A program made the position numbers and the translations under genes. A stretch of 64,000 bases of DNA from Halocynthiibacter sp. SDUM655004 (lineage in GTDB: Bacteria > Pseudomonadota > Alphaproteobacteria > Rhodobacterales > Rhodobacteraceae), in assembly GCF_026015885.1 (NCBI RefSeq), contig NZ_JAPDUG010000005.1:1-64000 (forward strand), written 5' to 3'. The notes beneath the pieces were generated by a model. The model had not been told where the DNA came from and made no database searches. It saw only the letters and a program-made list of their open reading frames with translations. Every line of letters begins with the position of its first letter. Position 1 is the stretch's first letter. Below, piece after piece: positions 1 to 8,054 of the stretch.

Positions 1-509
1 CCTGAAACCTTGGCCCTCGCCGAGAGCAGGGGGGGAACCGATGCAATGCTGAAATCCAGCCCAAAGGGGAGGGGGATCACCCGGCAACGCAGCCCGCAGG
101 GACCGTTGGTGGGGACACCCCTTTGGGCGCAGTATTTCGGGGTTGCATTGGGGGACCGGCGGTCCCCTGATCGTCGTGCAGCGGCGTTCGGCTTGCCCGA
201 ACCCCAAACGGCCAACAAAGACTCAGGGTGTTGAACGTCTGATATCTTTGACCTTCACGTCACAAACTGACACAAATTCAGAAAATTGGTAAAGCCGACC
301 ATCGCGCAAATCGCGGCACAGAGCGCAAAAAATCCAAGAGTTCCCGATGCTGCGGTCTGGCTAAACAGGTAACAAGCCCGCCTTGCCACCTTAAATCGTT
401 CAAGGGGCGGCCTTATGCGAAACCCTGCAAAAGTGTTGGTGGTCGCGATGCCGCTTCACCAGACTAGCCATCTGCGATAGGTTATCTCGTACCCGACTGA
501 AAAGACCAC
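1..509. other. Gene-poor left edge
   Basis: No gene can be supported here. The 74-codon frame at 10-234 has no ribosome binding site, no recognisable domain and a composition typical of read-through of GC-rich non-coding DNA. One strong hairpin is visible: GGGGACC-ggc-GGTCCCC at 151-167, without a following T-run. The rest shows nothing I can name. It may hold the promoter of the next gene. Confidence 0.5.
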
Positions 510-2105
510 TTGGAGCGCGTAAAATTGGATCATGGAAACCAGAAAAGGCCTCCGTTATCAGCTCGGGCGGCGAGCGCGACCGGGCGTTCGGCGCTGTTTT
601 TGGCTAAGGCCGCTGGGAAAGCTGGTTGGGCAATCGCCAAGCCTGTGGGGCGGCAGACAGGTAAGCTCGCCGCAAAAGGGGGTAAAGCGGTCAAAGATCA
701 CGCGGCTGAAAAGTTCGCAGAATTTGAGCTGAGACATACCAAGTACACACCGGACAACTTCTTCGAAAAAGGTGCGATCTCGCTAGAAGACCTCGTCGAT
801 GCGCTTTTGATTGAAAAACGCGGCACGTCGGCAAGGATTGTTACAGCGCTTTCTGGGAAACTGGCTGCGGCCGGTACGACAGCAAGTCTGTTTTCCATCG
901 CATCCATTCTTGGAACGGCAAGTACGGGAACGGCCATCTCTTCACTTTCAGGCGCGGCTTTCAATAGTGCCGCGTTGGCGTGGATCGGTGGAAGCGTTGT
1001 AACTGGCGGGTGGATCGTCTTGGGCGTAGCCGCCGTTGGAGGAGCGGTCGCATATTTCGGGTCTCGCAAGCTTGTTGGGAAATGGACCGGAGTAAGGCGC
1101 AAGAAAAAATCCTTGGACCCGCAAGAAATGCGGTTCGTCGAGACGTGTTTGATGTTGGCAACGGCTTTTCGTGAACGGGCCAAACAAAACGCCGTTTTGG
1201 ACCCTCTCACTGCTGAAGCCCTGCAGCAGAGCGTAAAACATGACCTCCTCGAACAGTTGGATGACTGCATTGCCAAAGTCAGCGATTGGCCAGAACTTCC
1301 GCTGATGCGGCTTGAAGATCGCAAGGTAGATCTGGTCGAGTTATTCGACGCCTTACCAACGGCTCACGTTCAAAATCCGTCAGTCAGAAGAAAATCCACA
1401 GCTGCTGCCCCTGTGGTTACAGGTGTCGTATCCGCCACGATCTTGAAATTGATGTCGGACACCTTGCCTTCGTTTACGGAAGATGAAGAACTGGTCCTTC
1501 AGGCGCTACGTCGATCGAACAACAGCCTTGCTCATGCCAGTGAACTTGAGCTGTCTGAATATGTGCAAGCCCTATCCGTTGAGCAAATTTCAGGGCTCAA
1601 GAATAACGTAAAGGGAATCTACCACGAACTCGCGTTTCAGCGGCAAGAGAACCTTGACGGCGACGAGTACATCGTCGAGCTTTTCGGCGACACGAACCAT
1701 GCCGGCGCAGATGTCCGGATTATCAATGTCGAGACCGGCGACGTTTCCGAGGTTCAACTCAAGGCGACAAATTACGCGTCGTATGTACGTGAACACAACG
1801 AAAAATACGAAAACATCGACGTGCTCGTGACTAGTGAGGTCGCCGGCTCTTCGCCAGATTGGTCTTCCTCTGAGTTCAGCAATGCTGACCTTACAGCTGA
1901 TACGTCCTCGACGTTACACAAGCTCGGGCACGGAGCCGACGCGGACATTGTAAACAGTATGGGCGTTGCTGCGATGGTGACACTTGCGGCCAATGCCAAG
2001 TCCATGTTGAAGGGTGATGCTCTTTCAACTCAAGCGAAACAAAAAATCATTCAGGACGGTGTGGTGGCTGCAAGCGTTGCCGGATTGGTGCAACTTATTA
2101 TCTAG
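510..2105 (+). CDS. Orphan membrane protein with restriction-nuclease-like C-terminal domain
   Basis: I do not recognise a named family. The 531-aa product has a basic Ala/Lys-rich N-terminus (1-70), a Gly/Ala/Ser-rich hydrophobic stretch (about 113-185) that could hold two or three membrane helices followed by a basic cluster (RRKKK near 196-200), a helical middle, and a C-terminal part that resembles a restriction-endonuclease fold. The possible catalytic pattern is E373 (GIYHE), D401 (HAGADV) and Q416-x-K418 (VQLKAT), matching the E...D...QxK arrangement of PD-(D/E)xK enzymes. The nuclease reading is inference from this motif. The start is the TTG at 510; no clear ribosome binding site is visible and there is no in-frame ATG close by, so the N-terminus is uncertain. 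It stands alone with gene-poor DNA on both sides. A defence effector or toxin acting at or through the membrane is possible but unproven. Confidence 0.6.
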   Translation: MERVKLDHGNQKRPPLSARAASATGRSALFLAKAAGKAGWAIAKPVGRQTGKLAAKGGKAVKDHAAEKFAEFELRHTKYTPDNFFEKGAISLEDLVDALLIEKRGTSARIVTALSGKLAAAGTTASLFSIASILGTASTGTAISSLSGAAFNSAALAWIGGSVVTGGWIVLGVAAVGGAVAYFGSRKLVGKWTGVRRKKKSLDPQEMRFVETCLMLATAFRERAKQNAVLDPLTAEALQQSVKHDLLEQLDDCIAKVSDWPELPLMRLEDRKVDLVELFDALPTAHVQNPSVRRKSTAAAPVVTGVVSATILKLMSDTLPSFTEDEELVLQALRRSNNSLAHASELELSEYVQALSVEQISGLKNNVKGIYHELAFQRQENLDGDEYIVELFGDTNHAGADVRIINVETGDVSEVQLKATNYASYVREHNEKYENIDVLVTSEVAGSSPDWSSSEFSNADLTADTSSTLHKLGHGADADIVNSMGVAAMVTLAANAKSMLKGDALSTQAKQKIIQDGVVAASVAGLVQLII

Positions 2106-2293
2106 CAAAAATAACGCTCTACTGTATTTACGATGCGATAGGATCCTTCCGCACTCGCTGCTGATCAGTAATGCCGCGATCCCCTGCCTGTGGCCAGTGG
2201 GGCATTCTGCACGCTGTACATATGGCTTGAAGCGCCATAGATAGGACCGCTCTTAGCAGATGTCTTTGGGTTCTAAGATTATGTCGACCTACT

Positions 2294-2911
2294 TCATGAA
2301 GTTCTGTCGGCAAAAAATATTTGATAGCCTTGATCACTCCTACGCCGAACGTGCGGGCGTGTATTGGAAAGGTCCCAATTCAAGAGATCTTCATAGGAAG
2401 AAAATTGAGGCCCTTTTACATATCCCTTGGCCGACATTGTCGTCAGCCAAGCGTCAGTTTCATCTTCGTTTTGTATTTCATAGAGACGCTCTACAACTTT
2501 TAAGAAGTCCTGTTCAACGTGGTTTGAAATGCCCGAATTGTCGGCAACGTAAATTTCAGTAAGGTAGAACCGTCCGCGCCTGCTTCCATTCGACCTGCCG
2601 TTCTTTTTGAAAGTTCGGTACGAGGCCTCAATATCCCAAGGTTTGTCGCCATGCACTAGTTTGTACTTGAAGCTTATCACCCAAATCGGTGGCGAAAATC
2701 CAAAATTCTCATCGGCTGACCTACATAATCCTCGACCATAGCCGCGCTCCGTATCATCGCCCGCAAAGTAGTTTAGAAACAGCAGTGTAGGGTCCCTAGG
2801 ATTTCGCGCAGTGCCGCCAGTAATGCCGACAAAAAGCTCAAAAATCGAGGCTATACTTTCCGCGGTGTGAGACCCAAAAATCTCTTCATCTCGGGCAAAC
2901 GTCTTTTCCAT
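2294..2911 (-). CDS. Hypothetical protein, 205 aa
   Basis: I do not recognise this protein. It is soluble, with no signal peptide or membrane segment, and has an acidic/aromatic composition with a short Arg-rich patch near the middle (around residue 112) and another near the C-terminus. The ATG at 2911 is preceded by GGGG five bases upstream, a fair ribosome binding site. It lies 51 bp downstream of the GIY-YIG gene on the same strand, so the two may be cotranscribed. Coding is supported by length, start signal and lack of a competing frame. Function is unknown. Confidence 0.5.
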   Translation of the reverse strand: MEKTFARDEEIFGSHTAESIASIFELFVGITGGTARNPRDPTLLFLNYFAGDDTERGYGRGLCRSADENFGFSPPIWVISFKYKLVHGDKPWDIEASYRTFKKNGRSNGSRRGRFYLTEIYVADNSGISNHVEQDFLKVVERLYEIQNEDETDAWLTTMSAKGYVKGPQFSSYEDLLNWDLSNTRPHVRRRSDQGYQIFFADRTS

Positions 2912-2962
2912 ATGATCCCCGTAGAAGGTCGAAACAGCCTAACTCAACTGTCTGATAGTACC

Positions 2963-3802
2963 CTAATTTGCATTCAAGCCATGCGCTCGAACACCGAGTT
3001 TGGCTTTCCAGAATGCCTCTCGCGCCAGGATATCTCCTAGCGACATGTCGGGCGAAGCAACCTCCAAGATTGCTACTTCATAATCTTGGTGGTCTGCCTC
3101 GCGAAGCCGCACATTACCACCGTGACCATTCAGCAAATATTGGCGCCAGCGCCCCATAAAGCCATCTACCCCCGTCGCCGAACCCACATATTGATCACCG
3201 TTGCCCGCAATCAATAAGTAAACCCCTCGAACCCCTTCAAGAGAACCTGTCCACGCTTGCGGAAACCTTGGAATCTCACTGATCCGCGACAGGAAATTCG
3301 AAAAACCTGGGAAAGGTGGCTCCTCTGCCTGTAGGCGGATTTCTAGAATAGCCTTCTGCATTACATGCGCCCGTTGGGACCAGGCTCTTCCTCCAGGACC
3401 CCAGTTAATGAGTAGGCGTTCTGCATATTCACCGCCCCGTTCGATCCACTCCAAATCAAATGCATCAACATTCTCACGGCCAATTTCCCCTTCAATTATC
3501 TGCATGTCTTGGATTTGCGGCAGTCGGGCTCCATCCCATGCCCAATGATCGGCGATGCGTGTGGTTCCAACATAAAGCGCGGTCAACGTCCCATCCGGCA
3601 GGCTAGAAGCAGGAAGGAAGTGGCACGCGACTTCAGCTCCACCATAAGGCGGGGGGTTTCGCCTTTGAAAACTGGCAAAACAGCCGAATGCATCTGGGCC
3701 TCCCCGACGCCACGCGGCAACACCCCGTGCATCGTGACGAAGTAGTCTGACTCTCGTCGGGTCCAAATCAATCTTTCTCAGAAATTCAGTGAATTGAAAC
3801 AT
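2963..3802 (-). CDS. GIY-YIG nuclease family protein
   Basis: The 279-aa product carries a GIY-YIG domain in its last ~95 residues. GVYLLIAGNG aligns with the GIY strand, QYVGSATG with YIG, followed by the conserved Arg of the helix (GRWRQY), and a Glu in the LAREAFW segment that could be the metal-binding residue. GIY-YIG enzymes cut DNA through a metal-assisted single-site mechanism. The N-terminal ~180 residues are unassigned; they include an R/G-rich stretch that may bind substrate. The start at 3802 follows a GGGAG motif. Such stand-alone proteins are common in accessory DNA and may act in defence or repair, but the substrate cannot be read from sequence. It sits directly upstream of a 205-aa unknown gene and next to a CoiA-like gene. 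Confidence 0.75.
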   Translation of the reverse strand: MFQFTEFLRKIDLDPTRVRLLRHDARGVAAWRRGGPDAFGCFASFQRRNPPPYGGAEVACHFLPASSLPDGTLTALYVGTTRIADHWAWDGARLPQIQDMQIIEGEIGRENVDAFDLEWIERGGEYAERLLINWGPGGRAWSQRAHVMQKAILEIRLQAEEPPFPGFSNFLSRISEIPRFPQAWTGSLEGVRGVYLLIAGNGDQYVGSATGVDGFMGRWRQYLLNGHGGNVRLREADHQDYEVAILEVASPDMSLGDILAREAFWKAKLGVRAHGLNAN

Positions 3803-3891
3803 GCTTCTCCCAACAGGTCATATAACAGACTGTCGATAATCATTGTCACTTGTTTTCTTTGGGTTAAGCCTTTTGTCACTTTGGATAGTTA

Positions 3892-4584
3892 CTAGAACCT
3901 TCCGCGGCGACGGTAGCCACGTCGGACAGGTTTTGCAAACTGGACAACTGGCAACGGGCTGGCCTCACTGATCAGTCTAGCGAACTCCACTTTTGGAAAT
4001 TCGAAGAGATAGCGTCGTCTGCCTTGTGCGGCTGTAAGCAAACACAGATTATCGCCGCCAAAGTCAAATCCGATGATCTTGCCCAATGATCCCCATTCTT
4101 TGAGAAGTCGGGTTTCCTCGCAGTAGACGGTATATATGTGTACGCCGTCGAACCGTTCCGGTAAATTTTCCGAAAGCATCCTTTCATATTGAATCAGATC
4201 AGTTGGGCGGCGGCGTCCATCAATAATCCAAATCACTTGTCCATAGAAATTTGTGCGCTTTTCCACTTCGTCCGGCTTGATAGCAGAGTGCTGGAACTCG
4301 ATCACAAGGCCATAGGGGGTCTTTACGTCAGCTATATGAAGCTCACCTGTTTCGTCGCGAGCTGGCACCTCTTGCCAGTCGGTCATAAACTGGTTTTTCC
4401 AGTCGCGGTGCCACTCGGTTTCGTTTTCCCACCAATGATCGCAATGACGGCGACCTTTGTGCGCCCAATGCCAAACCTTCTTTGTGCCGCATCGGGCAAA
4501 CATTTCAGCATTACAGCCTGGACAAACGCCTTTGACACCGGGCGTCGCTTCAACTCGTTGATCATTCAAAAGCGCAAATCGCAT
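3892..4584 (-). CDS. Competence protein CoiA-like, nuclease-fold protein
   Basis: Family features seen: an N-terminal zinc-ribbon-like pair (CPGC), the HWAH motif with a following Cys, an ETEWHRDWK helix, and the nuclease-like core HIADVKT...VIEFQHS (D and ExQ of the PD-(D/E)xK fold), then Arg-Asn-x-Phe-Tyr and IWIIDG. CoiA is needed for transformation in Gram-positives. In proteobacteria relatives are mostly orphan accessory genes and the biochemical role is not settled. The start at 4584 gives the usual MRFALLN beginning; an upstream in-frame ATG at 4635 would add 17 residues. The C-terminus is very basic (RRGYRRRGRF). It is separated from the GIY-YIG gene by 89 bp, so this small block gathers several nuclease-like proteins. 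Confidence 0.7.
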   Translation of the reverse strand: MRFALLNDQRVEATPGVKGVCPGCNAEMFARCGTKKVWHWAHKGRRHCDHWWENETEWHRDWKNQFMTDWQEVPARDETGELHIADVKTPYGLVIEFQHSAIKPDEVEKRTNFYGQVIWIIDGRRRPTDLIQYERMLSENLPERFDGVHIYTVYCEETRLLKEWGSLGKIIGFDFGGDNLCLLTAAQGRRRYLFEFPKVEFARLISEASPLPVVQFAKPVRRGYRRRGRF

Positions 4585-4850
4585 TTTGTTTAAGTGGTTA
4601 CTCCACAGGATGTTGCCAAGAGTAAGGAAGGTCATAATGTGTCCAACATCTCTAGGTATTGCTCCAAAAGAGGAGTTGATCGCGGCGATCCGCCGTATGT
4701 GTCCTGAAGAAATCCCTCAAAACAGAGATAGAAGGGGCTGTCTGCCCCCGCGCCCTGCGGGCCGCTCCCCCGAGGATTTTTAGGGGAAGATGAATGAAAC
4801 GAATTTAAGGGTAGATTGGCGGACAACACCCTATCGGTGTGCGGGATGGG

Positions 4851-4892
4851 TACATAATATTGTTGTATTATAGACAATATTGTAATATTGCA
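4851..4892. promoter_or_regulatory. AT-rich repeated motif, relative of the transfer operator (site A)
   Basis: This segment contains TACATAATATTGT (4851-4863; 10 of 13 match to GTTATAATATTGT) and ACAATATTGTAAT (4874-4886; 11 of 13 match to ACAATATTATAAC), including the perfect palindrome ACAATATTGT at 4874-4883. The half-sites point outward, unlike sites B, C and D, so this is the weakest member. It lies about 120 bp upstream of the 87-aa exported-protein gene. The assignment as an operator is inference from the shared motif. Confidence 0.45.
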
Positions 4893-4970
4893 GAGAGCTG
4901 CGGACCTAGCAGGGATGCGACGGTGCGTGGAAGGTGAAAAAAACTCCGGTTGGATTTACCGAAAGGGCCG

Positions 4971-4995
4971 GGACCGCAAGGTTTCGGTCCTTTTT
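4971..4995 (+). terminator. Rho-independent terminator or attenuator
   Basis: Stem GGACCG (4971-4976), loop CAAGGTTT, stem CGGTCC (4985-4990), then TTTTT. It lies only 17 bases before the start of the 87-aa gene and after the AT-rich motif cluster, so it may end a short leader transcript and act as an attenuator. Confidence 0.55.
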
Positions 4996-5011
4996 CTTTG
5001 AGAGGACGCAA

Positions 5012-5275
5012 ATGAAATTCGTTTTGATATTGGTGCTGTTCAATTTGCAGTCGGGGTCAGAGGTGATCACAGCGGAATTTGACGACATGCAAGCCTGCGA
5101 AGACGCTGCGCTGCGCACGTTTCAGGGCGTGGACGCTGCTGTCGAGTTGCGGGCGCTGGTGCCTGTCGAGGGTGCAACCGTGCTGGATGGCACGATGATA
5201 GCCTATAATGCTGATGGTGCGGAAACGGGAATGTATAGTTGCAGCCCATCACGCTCGACAACTTTGGGAGAATAG
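5012..5275 (+). CDS. Small exported protein, 87 aa
   Basis: Unknown family. The first ~15 residues (MKFVLILVLFNLQSG) form a hydrophobic stretch that may be a short signal or membrane anchor. The mature part is acidic and has two Cys (in QACEDA and MYSCSP) that could form a disulfide in the periplasm. The ATG at 5012 has AGAGGA seven bases upstream; a longer frame from a GTG at 4934 would run through the terminator hairpin and is unlikely. It follows site A of the shared AT-rich motif, which suggests it belongs with the conjugation genes, although this is inference. A 34-codon frame begins two bases after its stop. Confidence 0.55.
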   Translation: MKFVLILVLFNLQSGSEVITAEFDDMQACEDAALRTFQGVDAAVELRALVPVEGATVLDGTMIAYNADGAETGMYSCSPSRSTTLGE

Positions 5276-5276
5276 A

Positions 5277-5381
5277 ATGCTGGAAGAACTGAAGTGGGCT
5301 TGGGCGAAGATCGTTACCCTCTGGGCAGATCGGGCCTGCCCTGGGCAGGAATGCAGCGAAGGAAATGGCGCGGCTCTGTAA
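5277..5381 (+). CDS. Possible tiny gene, 34 aa
   Basis: A 34-codon frame (MLEELKWAWAK...), Trp-rich at the start, opens one base after the preceding stop, with GGAG seven bases upstream of its ATG. Tight spacing and the start signal favour translation in the same operon as the 87-aa gene. There is no domain and no other support, so this could be chance. Confidence 0.3.
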   Translation: MLEELKWAWAKIVTLWADRACPGQECSEGNGAAL

Positions 5382-5469
5382 GAGACGTTGAATGACTATC
5401 GCAGCACTGGGCGCAGGGTGGGGCTGTTCTGGGTGTAAGCCGTCCTATGCCGGCTGAAACCTAGAGCTG

Positions 5470-5489
5470 GTCGCACGCTTGAGTGCGAC
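5470..5489. other. Palindrome upstream of the SRAP gene
   Basis: GTCGCAC-gcttga-GTGCGAC, a perfect 7-bp inverted repeat 45 bases before the SRAP start. There is no T-run, so an operator or RNA hairpin is as likely as a terminator. It does not match the alphaproteobacterial LexA box GAAC-N7-GTTC. Confidence 0.35.
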
Positions 5490-5533
5490 GCCCCAAAAAT
5501 TTCACTATAAGGGTGAAAAACGGGGCCCAAACA

Positions 5534-6205
5534 ATGTGCAATCTTTACTCCAACACCATCCCGCAAGAAACGATGCGAAGGCTATTCGACGTAAAACCCG
5601 AGAATGATCAGCTCGGAAATGCGCAACCTCTGACAGCAATTTTTCCAAAAGGGGACGCTCCAATTATCACTCTCGACGCTGATGGTGAGCGACGCTTGGA
5701 AGTGTCTCACTGGGGTTTCGTGCTGCCGCAAAAATCCAAAGTGACGGGAGAACCAATCCAGCCCAAGGCCGTGAACAATGCGCGTGACGACAAGCTGCTG
5801 ACTTCGAGATTTTGGAAAACCAGCTTTGAAACGCGGCGTTGTCTCGTTCCTGCGACCAGTTTTTGTGAGGCCAAGGGAAAAAAACCGGCGACGTATTACT
5901 GGTTTGGGCTGAAAGGTGAAGACGCGCGACCGCCGTTTGTATTTGCCGGGGTTTGGCGGTTTTTCAAAGGCCAATACGGACAAGAAAAACGGTCGCTGGT
6001 GACATCCTCGATCATTACGACAAAGCCGAATGAACTGGTGCGCGACGTGCATCCAGACCGAATGCCCGTGATCCTGTCGCCTGAAAATCTCGAAGTTTGG
6101 CTTCACGGTTCGCCCGAAGATGCCTTTCCGTTGATTGCACCTTTTCCATCCGAACAAATGACGATCCACAAGCGCGGGGAAGCGCTCAAATCTGACGCTG
6201 GATAG
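5534..6205 (+). CDS. SOS response-associated peptidase family protein (SRAP, YedK/HMCES type)
   Basis: SRAP proteins form a thiazolidine crosslink between the N-terminal Cys and abasic sites in single-stranded DNA, shielding them. All key residues are present: Cys2 right after the initiator Met (MCNLYS), Asn81/82 (VNNARDD), Glu112 (SFCEAKG) and His173 (DVHPDRMPV). The required Cys2 fixes the start at 5534, although an in-frame ATG exists 51 bases upstream. Length, 223 aa, is normal. The gene is convergent with repC, only 8 bp apart. SRAP genes are frequent on plasmids, where single-stranded DNA arises during transfer; a role here in protecting incoming or replicating plasmid DNA is plausible inference. 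Confidence 0.9.
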   Translation: MCNLYSNTIPQETMRRLFDVKPENDQLGNAQPLTAIFPKGDAPIITLDADGERRLEVSHWGFVLPQKSKVTGEPIQPKAVNNARDDKLLTSRFWKTSFETRRCLVPATSFCEAKGKKPATYYWFGLKGEDARPPFVFAGVWRFFKGQYGQEKRSLVTSSIITTKPNELVRDVHPDRMPVILSPENLEVWLHGSPEDAFPLIAPFPSEQMTIHKRGEALKSDAG

Positions 6206-6213
6206 CAAAACAA

Positions 6214-7449
6214 TCATCTGTTCTGCTGATCTTTGCGCTCGGCCAATGCTTTCAAGCTGCCGACGAGATTCAGAGTACCGTTGCGGGCTGCATTGGTCAT
6301 GCCCCGAAGGTATCCGCCGGGGTTTTGAACACGGATTTCCGGTGTAAACCTGTTCGCATCCGTGATGATCAAGGCGAGAAGGGCATCATTGTGACCCATC
6401 ACTTCGCAAGCGTCACGCCACGCCGTTTGATTAATGCCCAATTCGGGAAGCATCTGCACGGCTGCGGCAGAAACGTCATGCTCGGTGGGTTGTCGTCCGC
6501 AGGTCCTCGCGTCGATGTAGAGCTGCATGTCCGGTGATGCGAGCCCGTAAAGGATCGGTCCTGACAGCTTTAATCGAATTTCGCCCTTGCTTGTCTCGCA
6601 CGACTTTTCATTATCTTTTTCTCTGCAATGTTCAGGGCCGTTAGGCTCTGAACTAATAAACTCAGTGTGCGCGGGCTTGCCCGCGCTCCTTTTATCCACG
6701 CCTGCGTTACAGACAGGATTAAAGTCTTGGGTTGTATCTTGTATATAGGGGGTAGCACTTGTGCTGCACCCGTGTTGCATATTTTGTGTTTCATCAAGCA
6801 AAATGATGGTCTGCTGTGTGAGTAAGTCGGCCTCTGCGACGTGCTGACGAAGATCGTCCATGTCAATCCGCCTCAGTTGCCGTGCATCCGGCCACGCTTC
6901 GTATTCAGCTTCGATCTGCGACGTGTCGGCCCCAAGGTCGGCCAGGTCATTGATCGCGGCCTTTAGGTGGCCCTTGTGGATGCTGCGTGTGTTGCACAGG
7001 AGGTTGCGCTCTTTGTTTAGCGCGGCCTGTTGGTGCTGGTGCGTCAGCATGGCGGGGACCAGTGCGATTGCGCACGAGAAGAACACACCGCACCCATCAA
7101 ACCCTGACCTGCCGCCATGCGCCATTGTGCGTTTGTCGATCAGGCCCACGTCGGCAAGCCGCTTTTCGTGTCGGGCGATACTGTAACGGGATTTGCTGCG
7201 TCTCGCGGCAATCTCGCCCTGCCTACGGTAGCAACAGGGTTCGCGGTCCGGCGACTTCCAGTCGCTTGGCCGGGGATCTTCGGCCATGCGGACGAAAGTG
7301 GAAATTTCCGCGTCAGTTAGATTGAACATCGTCGGTGCGACGTTCTCAAACAAACGGATGAAGCCGTCACGCTCCATGCCGTCTGGTAGGGTGGGAAACC
7401 CTTTGGTGTGGTGATCGTATTGCTCAATACGAGCTGCAATGCTGTGCAT
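6214..7449 (-). CDS. repC: RepC-type plasmid replication initiator
   Basis: The 411-aa product has the two-part layout of RepC. The N-terminal half holds a winged-helix DNA-binding region (about 25-115) with the typical run of Tyr-Arg-Arg-Gln-Gly-Glu-Ile-Ala...Arg-His-Glu-Lys-Arg-Leu. The C-terminal half ends with the family signature NPGGYLRGM followed by a Leu-rich tail. A hydrophilic linker separates them. RepC binds the origin, which in repABC plasmids lies inside repC itself. The ATG at 7449 has AAGGA seven bases upstream; the longer frame from 7560 lacks one and runs through the leader repeats. No repA or repB partition genes are next to it, so this is an orphan RepC-like initiator or the repAB genes lie outside the window. 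Regulation through the duplicated leader modules just upstream is likely. Confidence 0.8.
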   Translation of the reverse strand: MHSIAARIEQYDHHTKGFPTLPDGMERDGFIRLFENVAPTMFNLTDAEISTFVRMAEDPRPSDWKSPDREPCCYRRQGEIAARRSKSRYSIARHEKRLADVGLIDKRTMAHGGRSGFDGCGVFFSCAIALVPAMLTHQHQQAALNKERNLLCNTRSIHKGHLKAAINDLADLGADTSQIEAEYEAWPDARQLRRIDMDDLRQHVAEADLLTQQTIILLDETQNMQHGCSTSATPYIQDTTQDFNPVCNAGVDKRSAGKPAHTEFISSEPNGPEHCREKDNEKSCETSKGEIRLKLSGPILYGLASPDMQLYIDARTCGRQPTEHDVSAAAVQMLPELGINQTAWRDACEVMGHNDALLALIITDANRFTPEIRVQNPGGYLRGMTNAARNGTLNLVGSLKALAERKDQQNR

Positions 7450-7503
7450 GTCTCTGTCCTTGCTCGGTTTAAGCAGGGCGGAAGCAGGCAATTCTTTATG
7501 GTT

Positions 7504-7642
7504 CGCACAAATGCGTTTTTTGTTGCCAGCTTTGGAAGGGGGTGATAAAACCGAGATCAACAGCTTTTTTGATCTGCTAAAGAATTGGCGTTCTTTGGTT
7601 TCAGAACCCCCCCGTTAGGTTTCCGCCTTGCGGGGGTTTCTA
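7504..7642. repeat. Leader module 1 upstream of repC
   Basis: First of two diverged direct copies, 295 bp apart. It begins with CGCA-caaa-TGCG plus TTTTTT (7504-7521), a compact terminator-like hairpin on the plus strand, and ends with AACCCCCCCG (7605-7614) pairing with CGGGGGTTT (7631-7639). The strand read toward repC would carry the C/G hairpin in its 5' leader. Such an arrangement fits a small antisense RNA or leader attenuation controlling replication, but no promoter was established. Confidence 0.55.
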
Positions 7643-7798
7643 CTTTCTAGGGCTGTTCTCTCCTTTCGATTCTCTTTTTTCCGACGCTCTCAGAATACAG
7701 GGTATTGGCCGTTCGGCTATAGTACCTACTGTATGATGCGCCTTGGTCTAACTCTTGTGGCGTTTGGAAGGGTCAGACCAAGATGCAGATGTAGCGAG

Positions 7799-7937
7799 CG
7801 CACAAATGCGTTTTTTTCTTGCTTGCCATGTGGGTGGGGTGTTAGAACCGGACTTGAAAATTCTTGTAGCCGCTTGGGACGCCAATCCCTTGGTTCTAAA
7901 CCCCCCGTACAGGTTAACCCCTCTGCGGGGGTTTCTC
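7799..7937. repeat. Leader module 2 upstream of repC
   Basis: Second copy of the module: CGCACAAATGCG with seven T's (7799-7817) and AAACCCCCCG (7898-7907) pairing with CGGGGGTTT (7926-7934). The two ends are nearly identical to module 1 while the interior has diverged, which suggests that the hairpins are the selected parts. The DNA between the modules (7643-7798) and after module 2 up to 8054 shows no supported gene. Confidence 0.55.
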
Positions 7938-8054
7938 GTTGTACGGCGGGAACTGCTCCTCTGCCTGTTGATTCTTATTATTTGTGAAGACAGGCATACA
8001 ACGTCTGGATGCCTGTCGCAATTATAGTATTGTTCGTTCGGCGTCATACTACGC

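Noticed and set aside
698-1324. 208-codon minus-strand frame
   Set aside because: Shadow of the 531-aa gene; no ribosome binding site or recognisable fold.
5582-6217. 211-codon minus-strand frame
   Set aside because: It is opposite the SRAP gene, whose Cys2, Asn, Glu and His residues are all present.
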